Below, one piece after another: positions 10,810 through 21,789 of a stretch of DNA of 64,000 nt (its first letter is position 1; every line of letters starts with the position of its first letter). The stretch lies in NCBI GenBank assembly GCA_036365455.1, contig JAWQUS010000017.1, positions 4,092,001 through 4,156,000 of the forward strand, read 5' to 3'. The notes under the pieces are model-generated. The model was not told the DNA's origin, searched no databases, and saw only the letters and a program-made list of their open reading frames with translations. The DNA is from Macrosoma leucophasiata (Eukaryota > Arthropoda > Insecta > Lepidoptera > Hedylidae). Both the position numbers and the translations under genes were made by a program.

Positions 10810-11340
10810 GTCGAAAGTTATCAAAAATGGATTGAGATCGAATATTGGGTCACGGTGTAAGTCGTCATACTCAAATGCATACTCGGCTAAGTGTAAGATG
10901 ATTACATAATGGCCGCCACTTCCGCAGAGCCGGGCCACGAAAGGGAGGGAGCAAAGGTCAAAAGCTGTACGTGGGATCCGGTATCACGTAGCTTCCTCCT
11001 GAAAAAATATCTAAAGTAAAAATGTTTGCTTTTATAGACATAAAATGTACACTCGCTCGGTTTGGAGAGTATAACATTGTTGATCTGCCCTGGAACCTGC
11101 AAATGTATTACGTATATTATAAATCTGTTCATATTTTCTTAAGTCAATATCAAATATAAGATACACACGGGCATTTTGTGAAGTTACAATATTTTTAAAT
11201 AACTATTTCATCAAAATGTCGGACATTAAACATCAAAATTGAAATCAACGCCAATCTATACTTATAATAAAACGTGTCTGTACATTGTATATATATATTA
11301 TTTACGAAAAAAACTAATTGAAAAAGTACTAAATGGATTT

Positions 11341-12318
11341 ATTTTATTTTTAAAGAAAAATGGAAAGAAAAATTTGACTTCAGGCGAGGCTCGAACTCGC
11401 GACCTACTGGGAATCTAGTCCAGCCGCTCTTCCAATTGAGCTACTGAAGCCCTGCCCGATTTTGTCAAATCTTTCCTTCACATCTATTGCATTGCTTTAT
11501 GGTAGCAGTAGCGCCATCTATTACCAACTATGCTAGTTAGGCAACCGATATAATAGACTTTTCAGTTCATTGAATATCGTAAAGAAGTCGCTTTTACCCT
11601 TAATAATTGTTTGATATTATTTCGCATTAACACATGCTTGTGAAATATATTTTATTTTTAAAGAAAAATGGAAAGAAAAATTTGACTTCAGGCGAGGCTC
11701 GAACTCGCGACCTACTGGGAATCTAGTCCAGCCGCTCTTCCAATTGAGCTACTGAAGCCCTGCCCGATTTTGTCAAATCTTTCCTTCACATCTATTGCAT
11801 TGCTTTATGGTAGCAGTAGCGCCATCTATTACCAACTATGCTAGTTAGGCAACCGATATAATAGACTTTTCAGTTCATTGAATATCGTAAAGAAGTCGCT
11901 TTTACCCTTAATAATTGTTTGATATTATTTCGCATTAACACATGCTTGTGAAATATATTTTATTTTTAAAGAAAAATGGAAAGAAAAATTTGACTTCAGG
12001 CGAGGCTCGAACTCGCGACCTACTGGGAATCTAGTCCAGCCGCTCTTCCAATTGAGCTACTGAAGCCCTGCCCGATTTTGTCAAATCTTTCCTTCACATC
12101 TATTGCATTGCTTTATGGTAGCAGTAGCGCCATCTATTACCAACTATGCTAGTTAGGCAACCGATATAATAGACTTTTCAGTTCATTGAATATCGTAAAG
12201 AAGTCGCTTTTACCCTTAATAATTGTTTGATTGAAATTGAAATTTTTCTTTCCATTTTTCTTTAAAAATAAAATATATTTCACAAGCATGTGTTAATGCG
12301 AAATAATATCAAACAATT
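11341..12318. mobile_element. tRNA-containing foldback retroposon, near-trimer
   Basis: Nearly three head-to-tail copies of a 308-bp unit on the minus strand (TTTTATTTTTAAAG recurs at 11342, 11650 and 11958) are followed from about 12236 by 83 nt of the unit's 3' tail in plus orientation. Each unit carries a tRNA-like core (minus strand GCTTCAGTAGCTCAATTGGA ... GTCGCGAGTTCGAGCCTCGC). The whole block is bracketed by one 10-bp duplication AAATGGATTT (11331-11340, 12319-12328), so it was inserted in one event into the Helitron. Other copies: 25.8, 27.0, 31.5 and 34.8 kb. Confidence 0.85.
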
Positions 12319-13754
12319 AAATGGATTTACTTCAAATTTTGCATGAATATTACTAACCGGTCCGGTCAACATATAGGCTACATATTATCATGCTATCTCC
12401 TACGAAGGAAGAGCTGTGAATCTCTCAAATCGTAGAGAAGTAAAAACTGTACATTGTTTTTTTTGTTTTAAAGCAAGCTACTATCGATGTCGAAGCCAAA
12501 TATAGTGTTTGTTTGTCTGTTGTTGTTTGTCTGTATGTATGTCCGGGCTAAACTCAAAATTACTTAATGGATTTACTTCAAATTTCGCATGAATATCCGA
12601 GAATTTTCAAGGACACCGCATTGGGTAAGGTAACGCTGAGATAAATTACGATCCGACCGATCAAATTATGATACCGTCCCTGAAAGCGTTGGGCAAAACC
12701 AGGGTAAAATGTTTTTCTTGGATGCTCCTGGTGGAACAGGAAAAACATTTGTTACCACTGACATACTTGCAGAAGTCAGGAGGCAAGGCAAAATTGCTAT
12801 TGCTGTAGCGTTGGGAAGTGCTGCCACACTGCTTCCGGAAAGCAAGATAGCACATGCCATGTTTAAAATTCCCTTACATTTAGAGAGCGCCGAAACGACT
12901 GTTTTTGGTGTGTCATGTAACAGCGATAAGGGACACGTGCTCAAGGATTGCTCCCTGATTGTATGGGATGAGTGTACGAAGGCCAATAGAAAGGCAGTTG
13001 AGGCCGTGGACAGAACCCAGCAGGACATCCGCAGGAACGAACATTTGAGTGGGTGGTGTCACATTACTGTTCACTGGCGATTTCCGGCAAACGCTTCCCG
13101 TGGTGACGCGAAGATCGAGGGCTGGCGAGGTGAATGCTTTGTTGTCACGATCTTAACGAGTTCGTACGCTGCCCTTGACCATTAATATGAGAGCTCGGCT
13201 CAGCGACAATGCACGTGCTCAAGAATTTTCTGATGTCCTTCAAGTCTTCGCGAAAGCACTCTACCAGAAGAGAGAGGTGGACAGATGGTGCTTCCAGAGT
13301 CTTCCGGCAGAGAAGTATCCAGCTTAGAAGAACTCATCAGTCGTATACCGCACCAGCAGAATACAACGTTTTGGGTGTGTGAGCGGCCCATTTTGACGCC
13401 CAAAAATGATCAGGCTGCAGAAATTAATAGGAAATGAAGTGGTCTACACCTCCATAAATACTGTCGTCGAGCAAGATGACGCCACATATTATTCCATGGC
13501 GTTTCTGAACTTCCTGTCAGCAAGCGGACTTCCATCGCATACCATCAAGCTGAAGGTAGGTGTCCCGATTATGCTTCTTCGGAACTCATCTCCTCCGAAG
13601 TTGTATAACGGGACCCGCCTTAAAGCCATCTCGCTCCACATACACACCATTGAGGCGGAAATTCTTACGGGTTGTGGCATTGGTGAGGCAGTATTTATAC
13701 CACGAATTCCCCTCATACCTCATAACTTCACGTTCCAGTTCAAGCGCGTATAGT

Positions 13755-14012
13755 TGAATGTGTAGCGTCCACTACATTAAGGCGCCAACTAGTGGAATAC
13801 AATGAAACCTTACAGTACATACTTGTCTAGTACGATAGATGGCGTGCAGTCAAATTACATCGCACATACGAAGATTTCTCAAGAGTTGGCATATATACAA
13901 CTTCCCAACGTCAACCGTTGGGCCGCGGCCCGCCAGGCGCTACCACCTCGCCTGGTCGGAGGATCCTCCCTTTTCGCCGGAGGAACACTTCCACCCGTTC
14001 CTCCACAAATGT
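13755..14012. other. Unidentified insertion or replacement within the helicase
   Basis: The helicase frame stops after FQFKR and resumes at YFAMTINK near 14013. The roughly 260 bp between replace the short stretch expected there. It includes a GC-rich tail (GGGCCGCGGCCCGCC near 13920). I could not define TIRs or a TSD. Confidence 0.4.
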
Positions 14013-14059
14013 TTACTTCGCGATGACCATCAATAAGTCGTACGGGCAGACACTGAGGG

Positions 14060-14572
14060 TAGACCTGAGTCGATCACTCCTTCGTCGGGATTCGGGTCGA
14101 TCGCGACCCATTGACAAGGTGATCGAGTCTAAATGACTCGATCGTTTGGGTCATTTGGGTCGCGACTCGATTTCGCTCAAACGTATACTGTAGCTCATGA
14201 TTCTCGTGATTCGAGACCCATCTGATAAGGATGCGAGACTCTAGATCGCGATCCACACATTACGTCGCTGGCTATTTTTCATTTTAATACATTTCAATTA
14301 ATTATCACTATAATTTCATTCTTAAACTTTATTGGTATATAGCATAAATTTTACAATTAGATGACATGGTGCAGGGGAGCTTGATCGATAAAACTGTAAA
14401 CAAAGTGAAGTGTACCTTATGCTTAATGTGATAGAGTTCACGAGAAACAAAGTACCCAATGACCCAAAGGACCCAAATGATCGACTTTTTTTGTACGTCA
14501 CGACCCGATCACTTGTGTTTGGATCGTGATTCAATCAAAGTGATTATATCGCTCGCGATCGACTCAGGTCTA
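14060..14572. mobile_element. 513-bp MITE with 16-bp perfect TIRs and 8-bp TSD
   Basis: Both ends are TAGACCTGAGTCGATC in inverted orientation, and ACTGAGGG is duplicated at 14052-14059 and 14573-14580. Removing the element and one TSD restores the helicase reading QTLRAAGVNL. Internal repeats of GACCCA/TGGGTC and GATCGxGA lie near both ends, resembling subterminal transposase-binding sites. An 8-bp TSD points to hAT- or P-type transposition; the TIR does not tell which. It has no transposase frame. Confidence 0.85.
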
Positions 14573-15017
14573 ACTGAGGGCAGCGGGTGTTAACCTCAGG
14601 ACGAGTTGCTTCTCACACGGGCAACTGTACGTCGCTTGCTACCGCGTCACCAGTCCTGACCCTCTTTACATTTTGGCTCCTGGCATATATAACATAATAT
14701 ATATATAATAACTACCAACGTAGTTTATAGGAAAGTGTCGTAAGGTTTGATACATTTGTACGTATTTTTACTCTTTTGTGTCCGGGAATATATTCCTGCA
14801 TTATTTTCTCTATTTCCTTCAGTCACATCTTATGTCTGAACTCAGCAGGATTCCTATATGACTCCCTTCACTTGCTCTGCTTGCAAAAAAACTTATAGGT
14901 TTTCATTTAATGCTATTTTAAAAGTTGTTTGCTTATAATGTTAAAGCGACATTGGCATCTTAGGTATGTTTGGTGCTGTACTGCCTTCACGCAGACAACG
15001 TTGCGGGCAGCAGCTAG

Positions 15018-15799
15018 TGTTTAATGTTAATCAACAAAATCCCTAACTAACGAAACAACCAAAAAAATTAAGCACTTGTATTTTTCCCTATGAAAATTCT
15101 CGTAACCTCACTGTACGTAAGTGTCTATTTCGCCTGAATTTGGTACGTATGATGGCCGCCATATTATTATATTGAAGTGTTAGAAGCTTAAAGGATGGCA
15201 AAAGTAAAAAAGTGTCAGGGCCCGTAACAACTATCACAGACACATAACAACTAAGGTCTCAAGAGTGGCAACACACCTTTACCGTATTTTAACTTCGAGC
15301 TGTGTCGCTGCGTGATATTATTTTCGAAATTTGTGTATAGTCGCGTTTTTATGTGTAAAAATGGTGGGATTTTTATCATAAAGCATTCGATAATGTTCAC
15401 GAGTGTATGAAAGTGATATTATGAAGTGAAAAGTGATTTTTCGTATTGCCTCCAAAACTTCGTAAATACTCCTAGTAAAGTCTCCATCGCTTTACTGGAG
15501 CCATCCCATCATCTCATCATATTCCTCATGGAAGCATTTAATCATCGTCATCTTCCATATGGATATTCATTAATATAAAGAAATGTGAAATTCAATATGT
15601 ATACGACTGAAAGACTCTGTATCTATGGTCATGAGTAAATTATTAAAAAAAAAGAAGTATTTTAACTTCATAAGCGACAGTCATCACTTCACATCCATGT
15701 GAAATGCATGCTTCATTGCCATCTTCGTTACAAAAGAAGTGTTCGTGGGATCGGTTGCCGCAAGTCTTTTGAAGGCGGACAAGGATTCGTGAAATGTCG
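15018..15799. other. No gene seen; small repeat A relics
   Basis: Near 15230-15280 (CACAGACACATAACAACTAA) and 15675-15740 (GCATGCTTCATTGCCATCTT) there are scraps of repeat A in plus orientation. The rest is AT-rich without recognisable genes. Confidence 0.4.
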
Positions 15800-16146
15800 C
15801 AAAGAAATTAAGTTCCCTTCATATTCAAGTGTATATTCACCCGAGAGTGATAACATAATGACCGACACATGGTACCCGGGTCACGGTATACAAAAGCAAA
15901 GGTCGAAAGGTGTACGTGGGTTCCCGTGTCACGACGTCTCCTTATGTAAAATGAGTCTCAAAACAAAGCGCTTTAAATGCTTACGATAAAACATTATTAC
16001 TTATACAGTGTGAAATTTCAATGGCTTTTACTGCAGCAGAACGACTTGCCTTCTGGTTGCGTAGAATCTGGTGTCATGTCGCATTCTACTGAAAGATAAA
16101 GTATATAGGTACTTGCATATCGATACATCTTTACAAATAAATAAAA

Positions 16147-16446
16147 TTGGAGTGTCTGTTTGTAATATAAAAATAACCGCTTGTTACTAAATGCATATGT
16201 ACAAGGTACATATACCAAAACAATTTTTTTTACAATTTTTGTTTGTCTGTCTGTCTGTCTATCTGTCTGTCTGTTTGGCGGGGTTAATCTTGGGAACGGC
16301 TGGACCGATTTTGACGGGACTTTCACTGGCAGATTTAATAAGGAGTAACTTGGGCTACTTTTATACTAGCTGTGTCCACGACTTTGTCCGGGTAGATACT
16401 GAACAATCATAAATTCTCACGCGGGCGAAGTCGCGGGCACAGCTAG
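16147..16446 (+). mobile_element. (GTCT)n Helitron-like element (Lep1/MINE type), copy 2
   Basis: Same order as 8791-9097: GGAGTGTCTGTTTG, ACCAAAACA, a GTCT-rich stretch near 16240-16275, GGGAACGGCTGGACCGATTT and TTTCACTGGCAGATT. The terminal foldback has CTAG at both its ends (CTAGCTGTGTCCACGACTTT ... GGGCGAAGTCGCGGGCACAG then CTAG). Confidence 0.75.
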
Positions 16447-17284
16447 TAAAGAATATAATGTAATCGTTTCGAAGTCTTTGATACATACTTACACTTGAAT
16501 ATTTTTGAAATGTATGTATAAACGACTTAGAAACGATTACATAATGACGACACAATGGAACTCAGGCCGCGGTAAAGAGGAACAAAGTTCAAAAGGTGTA
16601 CGTGGGTTCCTGAAAAAAGAGTCATTAACAAATTAAAGTGGTTCAAACGCTTACGATATCTTTTTTCTCTATATCTAACTGTACTCAAGTGTATACTGGT
16701 AATGTTCTGCTTGGAGACGATTACACAGCTGCTACATGAATGGCCAAAGTCGAAAGATATTTCCCAAAAAGATTAATGCGCTTTCAATCATCCACTCTAG
16801 AAACTGTCTGATAATTTCCCCATACTCAAGTATTTATACGGCTTGAATGATAAATATAATAGCTGCCACATGGTTCGCGTCACACGCTAAAAGGTGGCAA
16901 AGGTTGAAACTTGTACGTGGGATCCGATTTCACGTCGGTTTTTTCTGAAAGGAAAAAAATGCAAAAAAACTTCATTCTCAAATGTATACTCGACTGAGAA
17001 GCGATTACATAAAGACCTACACACGGTGCCTTGGGCCCGTAAAAGCAAAGGGCAAAAGGTAAAAGGGGCTTCAAATATCACGGCGCCTTCTCCTGAAAAA
17101 AAAAGAAAGCTTTAAGTGCTTTAAACACCGACGATAAGAAATCGACATATACATACTCTATACTCAAGTACGAGTATATACTCCGTTTATATTCTGCTTA
17201 GAAACTATTGCATAACTGTTACATGGAACATAGTGGCAAAGATCGAAAGATAATATAATCATTGAAGCAGCAACGGAGATTACT

Positions 17285-17460
17285 GGCAAAAATATCATGC
17301 GCTTTGAATCTTCTACCAAAGCAGCAACGTAGTGTTCTTCCAGAAAAACTGGCAAAAATATCATGCGCTTTGAATCTTCTACCAAAGCAGCAACGTAGTG
17401 TTCTCCCAGAAAAACTGGCAAAAATATCATGCGTTTTGAATCTTCTACCACAAAACCTGT
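17285..17460. repeat. 66-bp tandem repeat, about 2.7 copies
   Basis: GGCAAAAATATCATGCG starts at 17285, 17351 and 17417, giving a 66-bp period. The period is divisible by three, so frames on both strands stay open and read as 22-residue repeats. This is a repeat artefact, not evidence of a gene. Confidence 0.9.
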
Positions 17461-17560
17461 CTCGTTATCTCGCCATACTCAAGTGCATATTGGGCTTGGT
17501 TGATAAATATAATAGCCGCCTCATGGTCCAAGTTAGGCGCTAAGAGGTGGTAAACCTTGT

Positions 17561-18226
17561 CAGATTAAACCGTAGCGTGCATAGCGGGGACTCTCAGGCA
17601 ATTGCATCAAGGCCGGATCACGTTGGCAGTCTTAAGGAAAAATCAGATCACTAAACGAAGAAGATCACTAAAGGCCGATAGAGACTGCAAAGTGACACCT
17701 ACCCTTTATTTTGCAAAACCTTGGTTTTGAGTTTCGTTAAAATATCGTTAATTTGTTTAAATAAATAACAAACTTTTTTTTGTCAGCTTTGGGGGCTATT
17801 TAATTTTTAATGTCTGCTGTGATTAGGTACTGTGGACTCGTACTCACTTTTTCAATTTGTATTTGGTTTGTTGGTCGCACTCTCGCTTTCTGCTCACTCC
17901 ATCTGCCTTTTGTGCTGCAATGTGAGAAGGTGAAGGTCAAAGGTGTCCGTATCGGGTGACACGTCGCCACCACCGGAGCATGGCGCGTGGCGACGGTCAC
18001 GTTATTACACGCAGCATCGGATCTGTAATAATGGTGATTATGACTGGATTTTTAACTAAATGTCTACTCGTGTGTTTCACTAAGTTACTGTGGGAGTATA
18101 ACAGTAATTAAATGAATACACTGCGAGACGATTACACTTTTTTGACAAGTAAGTAGCGATTTAGCTGCGGTCTGGTAGGTATATGAAATACGTAAAGCCA
18201 CGATACAAGAGATTTTATAAATGTAG
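17561..18226. other. No gene seen
   Basis: Mixed AT-rich sequence. A possible scrap of the neighbouring array is near 17925-17970 (AAGGTCAAAGGTGTCC, GGGTGACACG). No other feature. Confidence 0.4.
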
Positions 18227-18483
18227 CTAGCTGACCCGGCAAACTTCGTATTGCCTCAGAATAAAAATAATGTGTCAAAGCTTTGATAGGTAGCGACTAT
18301 TTGTATGGGAAAATAAAATTGTGGTTTTTACTAATTCCCTTCAATTTCTTCATATTTTCTTAGTTTTTGAACCTTCCCTGGACTTCCAAAAATCATTCAA
18401 ATCAAAAATTAGCCAAATGGGTCCAGCCATTCTCGAGTTTTAGTGAGACTAACGAACAGCAATTGATTTTTATAAAGATAAGA
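18227..18483 (-). mobile_element. Helitron-like non-autonomous element
   Basis: The minus strand starts TCTTATCTTTATAAAAATCA after an A, continues TAAAACTCGAGAATGGCTGG and GGAAGTCCAGGGAAGGTTCA, and ends GTTTGCCGGGTCAGCTAG. This is a widespread insect repeat of Helitron or RTE-tail type. The base after CTAG is C rather than T, so the exact right border is uncertain. Confidence 0.65.
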
Positions 18484-18596
18484 TGTTTCATATATTTCTC
18501 AATATTCAATCACAGCGCGATGATCAATGAAGTGAAGCCAGGGCTGATTTCGATTCTTGCTTGGCGTCAACTTGGTTCACCTGGAGGGAGGCTAAT

Positions 18597-20158
18597 ATGT
18601 ATCTTCACGCCAGGTCCCTAACGGGGTAGGTAGAGAGTGTAGAGCGCCAGATATCCCGGTTCTGACAAACCTCTCGTGCCTCGTCTACTTTCATCATTCT
18701 CTTCATACATGCACGCCGATTCCTAAGACTTTTGATCCCACCATCAGACAGAACTCGACCTATTTGGTCATGGTAGGTCAGTCTTGGTCTTCCTGGGCCT
18801 CTGCAACCATCCACATTCGCATTGTAATATCTATTTAGTCATTCGCTCATTCGACATTCTTTCTATATGCCCGAACCATCGGAGCATGCCTTTTTTCATT
18901 TTTACACCGATACTATCATTCACACAAAGCCTCTTTCTTACATCTTCATTACGAACGCGATCGGTGAGTGATACACCGCAGATCTTACGCAATGATCTCA
19001 TCTCAACCGCGTTCAACTTACTTTCATGCTCATACCCAGCTCTCGCTTCCATATAAAAGCGTTGGAGTAAGTACAGCGTTATGTACGGCTAGTCGCGCCC
19101 GCTGGCTGAGATGTTTAGATTCTAGCAGCTTACCCAACGCTCCATTCACGCAATTCCCAGCAAGCACTCTTCTTTCTATGTCAGTGGTGTACCTACCATC
19201 CTTGCTAAAAGCACATCCAAGATATACAATTTCATCCACATGTTCTTACACTGCATCATCTACTACTACCCTTGCATTTGTTCCCTGCTCATCTCTTTCA
19301 AATACTTTAGTTTTATCCACATTCAAATGTAAGCCTTTCTTCATATAATCCTCTTTCATGACTGTGACTAGAGCGTGTAGCCCAGATGGTGTAGAGCTAA
19401 TAATTACCGCATCATCTGCGTAAAGCAGACAGTTCACCACTAAGTCACCCATACGCACTCCCACATCCATCAACTTCACCCTCTGGAGCCATTTGTCCAG
19501 ATATATGATAAACAGCCTAGATGAAAGCACGCAACCCTGTCTGACACCGATGTTAACATCAAACCAGGGTGACATGTTACCATCTACCCGCACACATGCT
19601 TGACAGCCCACATACGTGGACTGTATTGCACGGAGCAGACTGTCATCAATACCATACTCTGGCAAAATGTCCCACAGCTCCTTTCGTAATACCCTATCAA
19701 ACGCTTCCTCCAAATCCACAAAACCGCAGAAAACCTTCTGGCTCATAGCCAGATGCTTCTCTACGATGTTGCGGAGGGAGGAAACTTGATCCATACATCC
19801 TCTTCCAGTTCTGAAACCACCCTGTGCATCCCACAAAAACCCGTCGGACTTCTCTTTCATTCTTCTTTCTAAGACTTTCCCATACACTTTAGCTGCCAAA
19901 CTGATCAAACTGATCGCTCGATAGCTTGTGCAGTCCATACGTGAACCCTTGCCTTTATACAAAGGCACGATGACCGCACACCGCCAATCCTTTGGGATTC
20001 TTCCGGATCTCCAGCAAAGGTTGCACAACACCCAGAAAGAATCCCAAAGGGCAGCACCACCATATTTGATCATTTCGGTAGAAACCTGATCAATACCCGC
20101 AGCCTTACCACATTTCAAACTTCGTATCGCCCATACAATCTCATCTATTGTTATATTA
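18597..20158 (-). pseudogene. RTE-like LINE reverse transcriptase, 5'-truncated and broken
   Basis: Encodes the reverse transcriptase that copies the LINE's RNA at a nicked target. From about 20156 downward the frame reads IDEIVWAIRSLKCGKAAGID, then the finger motif YKGKGSRMDCTSYRAISLIS, GFRTGRGCMDQ, VRQGCVLSSRLF and the catalytic LLYADDAVII. Breaks: an in-frame stop at 19246-19248, a frameshift near 19035-19040 (SESW to YEHESKLNAVEMRSLRKICG) and another near 18830, before GCRGPGRPRLTYHDQIG and IKSLRNRRACMKRMM. The 3' end (TGGCGTGAAGATACATA) lies at about 18597. The N-terminal endonuclease is absent. The RTE assignment is from recognition; another RTE-related clade is possible. Confidence 0.85.
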
Positions 20159-20307
20159 TATCCTCACAAGCCGGCACCGTCAAGTCAGCAACTCCGGCGT
20201 CAGTGTGAGACGCTAATGAAACTGATAAATACGGCTCTATTTAAAAATATCAGCTATACATTAGGAGCTTGTTTTCAAAATCATCTTCATTTAGAGGAAA
20301 GGACGAC

Positions 20308-20528
20308 CATTGTTAACGCTGCGCAATAAAATAATTGATTTTTTTTTACACTAGACGAGAATTTTTTAACTCGTGCCGAACAAAGTTTAATTGTGTGCTT
20401 AGTTTTAACAAGCTCGCTTATAAAACGAGCTCGCTGATTTAACGCTGGAGGGAAATATGGCAGTGCTTACTTCATGTACTGTTACGTTCTGTGGGATAAA
20501 CTTTCTTTTTTGGGTTCCGTAGCATACA
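20308..20528. repeat. Duplicated segment, copy 1
   Basis: About 220 bp nearly identical to 21790-22018: CCATTGTTAACGCTGCG, CACTAGACGAGAATTTTTTA, TTTTAACAAGCTCGC, GCTGGAGGGAAATATGGC, ATGTACTGTTACGTTC. It is a dispersed repeat or local duplication of unknown type. Confidence 0.8.
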
Positions 20529-20799
20529 AGGAATCCTTAATAGTTTTGCCATGTCCGTCCGTCTGTCCAGAGCTTATCTTATAGATTTCTTGTTTGTACT
20601 AGCAATCTGTATTGTAGCTGGTATATATAGATACACATTAAACCCACCAACAAAGTATTAGATATACTGACATCTTAAATAATATTTTTCTACGAAACGT
20701 AATGTGATGTTTATTTTTTCTCGCGTACCATATAGTGTGAAATACATTAAAAAATTAAAAATAAAATACGCTTACACTCACAGTCCCACAGTAGTTATA

Positions 20800-20965
20800 A
20801 ACCTGTTTCGTGGGTGCCGTTATATACAAACAATACACACACGAACACCCAGACCCGAAACAAATATCTGTAGGCCATACAAAGATTTGTCCCGGTGCGG
20901 AGATCGAACCCGCGACACTTCGAATCAAACGGTTATCTTACACCGCTGGACCAACTGGGTCGTCA
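20800..20965 (-). mobile_element. tRNA-derived SINE (family S3)
   Basis: On the minus strand: CCAGTTGGTCCAGCGGTGTA (A-box-like), then GCGGGTTCGATCTCCGCACC (B box), followed by a tail with ATATTTGTTTCGGGTCTGGG. A related copy is at 61020-61198, and a tail scrap is near 60095-60175. Confidence 0.75.
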
Positions 20966-21287
20966 ATCATTGGATATCACCTGTAGAAACTGTGACAAAG
21001 AAAGCTGTGTTTTTAATAAAGTCAACTATACAGGGTTATTTGTAACCAGTGCATTATTCTTAAAGGGAGGCTTCGGCTCATAGAGACTAACAGTTTTGTT
21101 GTACCTACAACTTTTTCTAATTCTATTTTTTTTTACCATAAAAGCATAATAAATAGAACTCGCAGTTCTAATACTTCTTAACTTCACGTTACGTTAACAG
21201 CTGACGTCTGACCTATGTAAAAATATACCTATGAAACGTTGTGCTAACAATTGATAGAAGTCCCATTTGAAACGATTTTATTTCTTA

Positions 21288-21593
21288 AATTGCCTCAGTA
21301 GCGTAGTGGTAGCAGGTCACTACTATTCTCTGGAGGTCCTGGGTTCGAGTCCCGGGTCTAGGGATATTAGAGATAATGGTTTAAAATCCTTTAACTCTGC
21401 TTCTATTGGGATTTTTCCATTTTCTGGAAGTTTCCCAGTACCCCGGAGTTTGGTGCCCGGAGATGGCAACAGGTTCGCCACCTGTTACATGGGCCAAAAC
21501 GTGACCGGTGAGTCGTGGGTGTTTGCATGTATGATTGAATGCATGCATTTACCTCTGCCTACCCCTCCGGGGATTACAGGCGTGAAGTTACGT
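21288..21593 (+). mobile_element. tRNA-derived SINE (family S1), full length
   Basis: Starts at TTGCCTCAGTAGCGTAGTGG, has the B box GGTCCTGGGTTCGAGTCCC and ends CCTCCGGGGATTACAGGCGT then GAAGTTACG. The 12-bp duplication TTTTATTTCTTA flanks it at 21276-21287 and 21594-21605. The long open frame running through it is a by-product. Confidence 0.92.
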
Positions 21594-21712
21594 TTTTATT
21601 TCTTATCAAGTGATGTACTGCGTTTTGGCAAAAGTCTTAGAACACAAGTTGTTAGTCTTAACGTACCTAACTCACCTTTGACGATTTCTGCGTTAGATAT
21701 ATTTAACCAAGA

Positions 21713-21763
21713 TCATAATAACAAGCTCGTAGTGTATACAGCACTACGAGCTTGTTATTATGA
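21713..21763. repeat. Perfect 22-bp inverted repeat, 7-nt loop
   Basis: Arms 21713-21734 (TCATAATAACAAGCTCGTAG then TG) and 21742-21763 are exact reverse complements around the loop TATACAG. The size and perfection resemble a small-RNA precursor hairpin or a cruciform-forming foldback. Confidence 0.9.
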
Positions 21764-21789
21764 AATTGTTCAACAAGAAGAATAGACTG

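Larger units (their letters stand above)
12660..14720 (+). pseudogene. Helitron PIF1-like helicase, broken
   Basis: The Helitron helicase unwinds DNA during rolling-circle transposition. Visible in order: Walker A region FFLDAPGGTGKTF (about 12713-12752), Walker B region SLIVWDECTKA (near 12953-12985), an NMRARLSDNARAQEF block (about 13187-13231), GLPSHTIKLKVGVPIMLLRN near 13528-13587, PPKLYNGTRL, IPRIPLIPHNF, then AMTINKSYGQTL (near 14019-14055) and, after an insertion, GVNLRTSCFSHGQLYVACYR (from about 14587). These are Helitron helicase motifs in the correct order. Defects: a frameshift near 12690, several frame changes and a stop in 13180-13405, a replacement at 13755-14012 and a MITE at 14060-14572. 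The N-terminal Rep domain is not present. Confidence 0.85.
11255..15017 (+). mobile_element. Decayed autonomous-type Helitron
   Basis: The left end TCTATACTTATAATAAAACG follows A 11254; the right end GCGGGCAGCAGCTAG is followed by T 15018. This is the rolling-circle border rule A|TC...CTAG|T, and the left terminus is one I recognise from insect Helitrons. A CTGCC/GGCAG pair precedes the CTAG and could form the 3' hairpin. Inside are remnants of a PIF1-like helicase; no replication-initiator (Rep, HUH) region is visible. Three later insertions lie within it. Confidence 0.75.
15800..17560. repeat. Worn array of an unclassified repeat, including related pieces
   Basis: A degenerate module recurs: a start like TACTCAAGTGTATACTCG, then GATTACATAATGACC, ACACATGGT, GGGTCACG, AAAGGTCGAAAGGTG, TACGTGGGATCC, CCTGAAAAAA, then CTTTAAATGCTTACGATA. 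GTACGTGG is found near 15912, 16598 and 16913, and also at about 10967, where another module (10870-11030) lies inside the left flank of the Helitron. Spacing is irregular. A (GTCT)n element interrupts the array. No protein or TIR is recognised. Confidence 0.65.

Noticed and set aside
11341..12318. CRISPR-like array or centromeric satellite
   Set aside because: Three units carry a tRNA-like core and are bracketed by one target duplication, so it is a retroposon insertion; the setting is eukaryotic.
17164..17543. Repeat protein with 22-residue units on either strand
   Set aside because: The period is 66 bp and both strands stay open; this is a property of the tandem repeat rather than evidence of coding.
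21267..21785. 172-codon plus-strand frame as a host gene
   Set aside because: It runs through a SINE with a perfect 12-bp TSD and then across the 22-bp hairpin, so it is a composite artefact.
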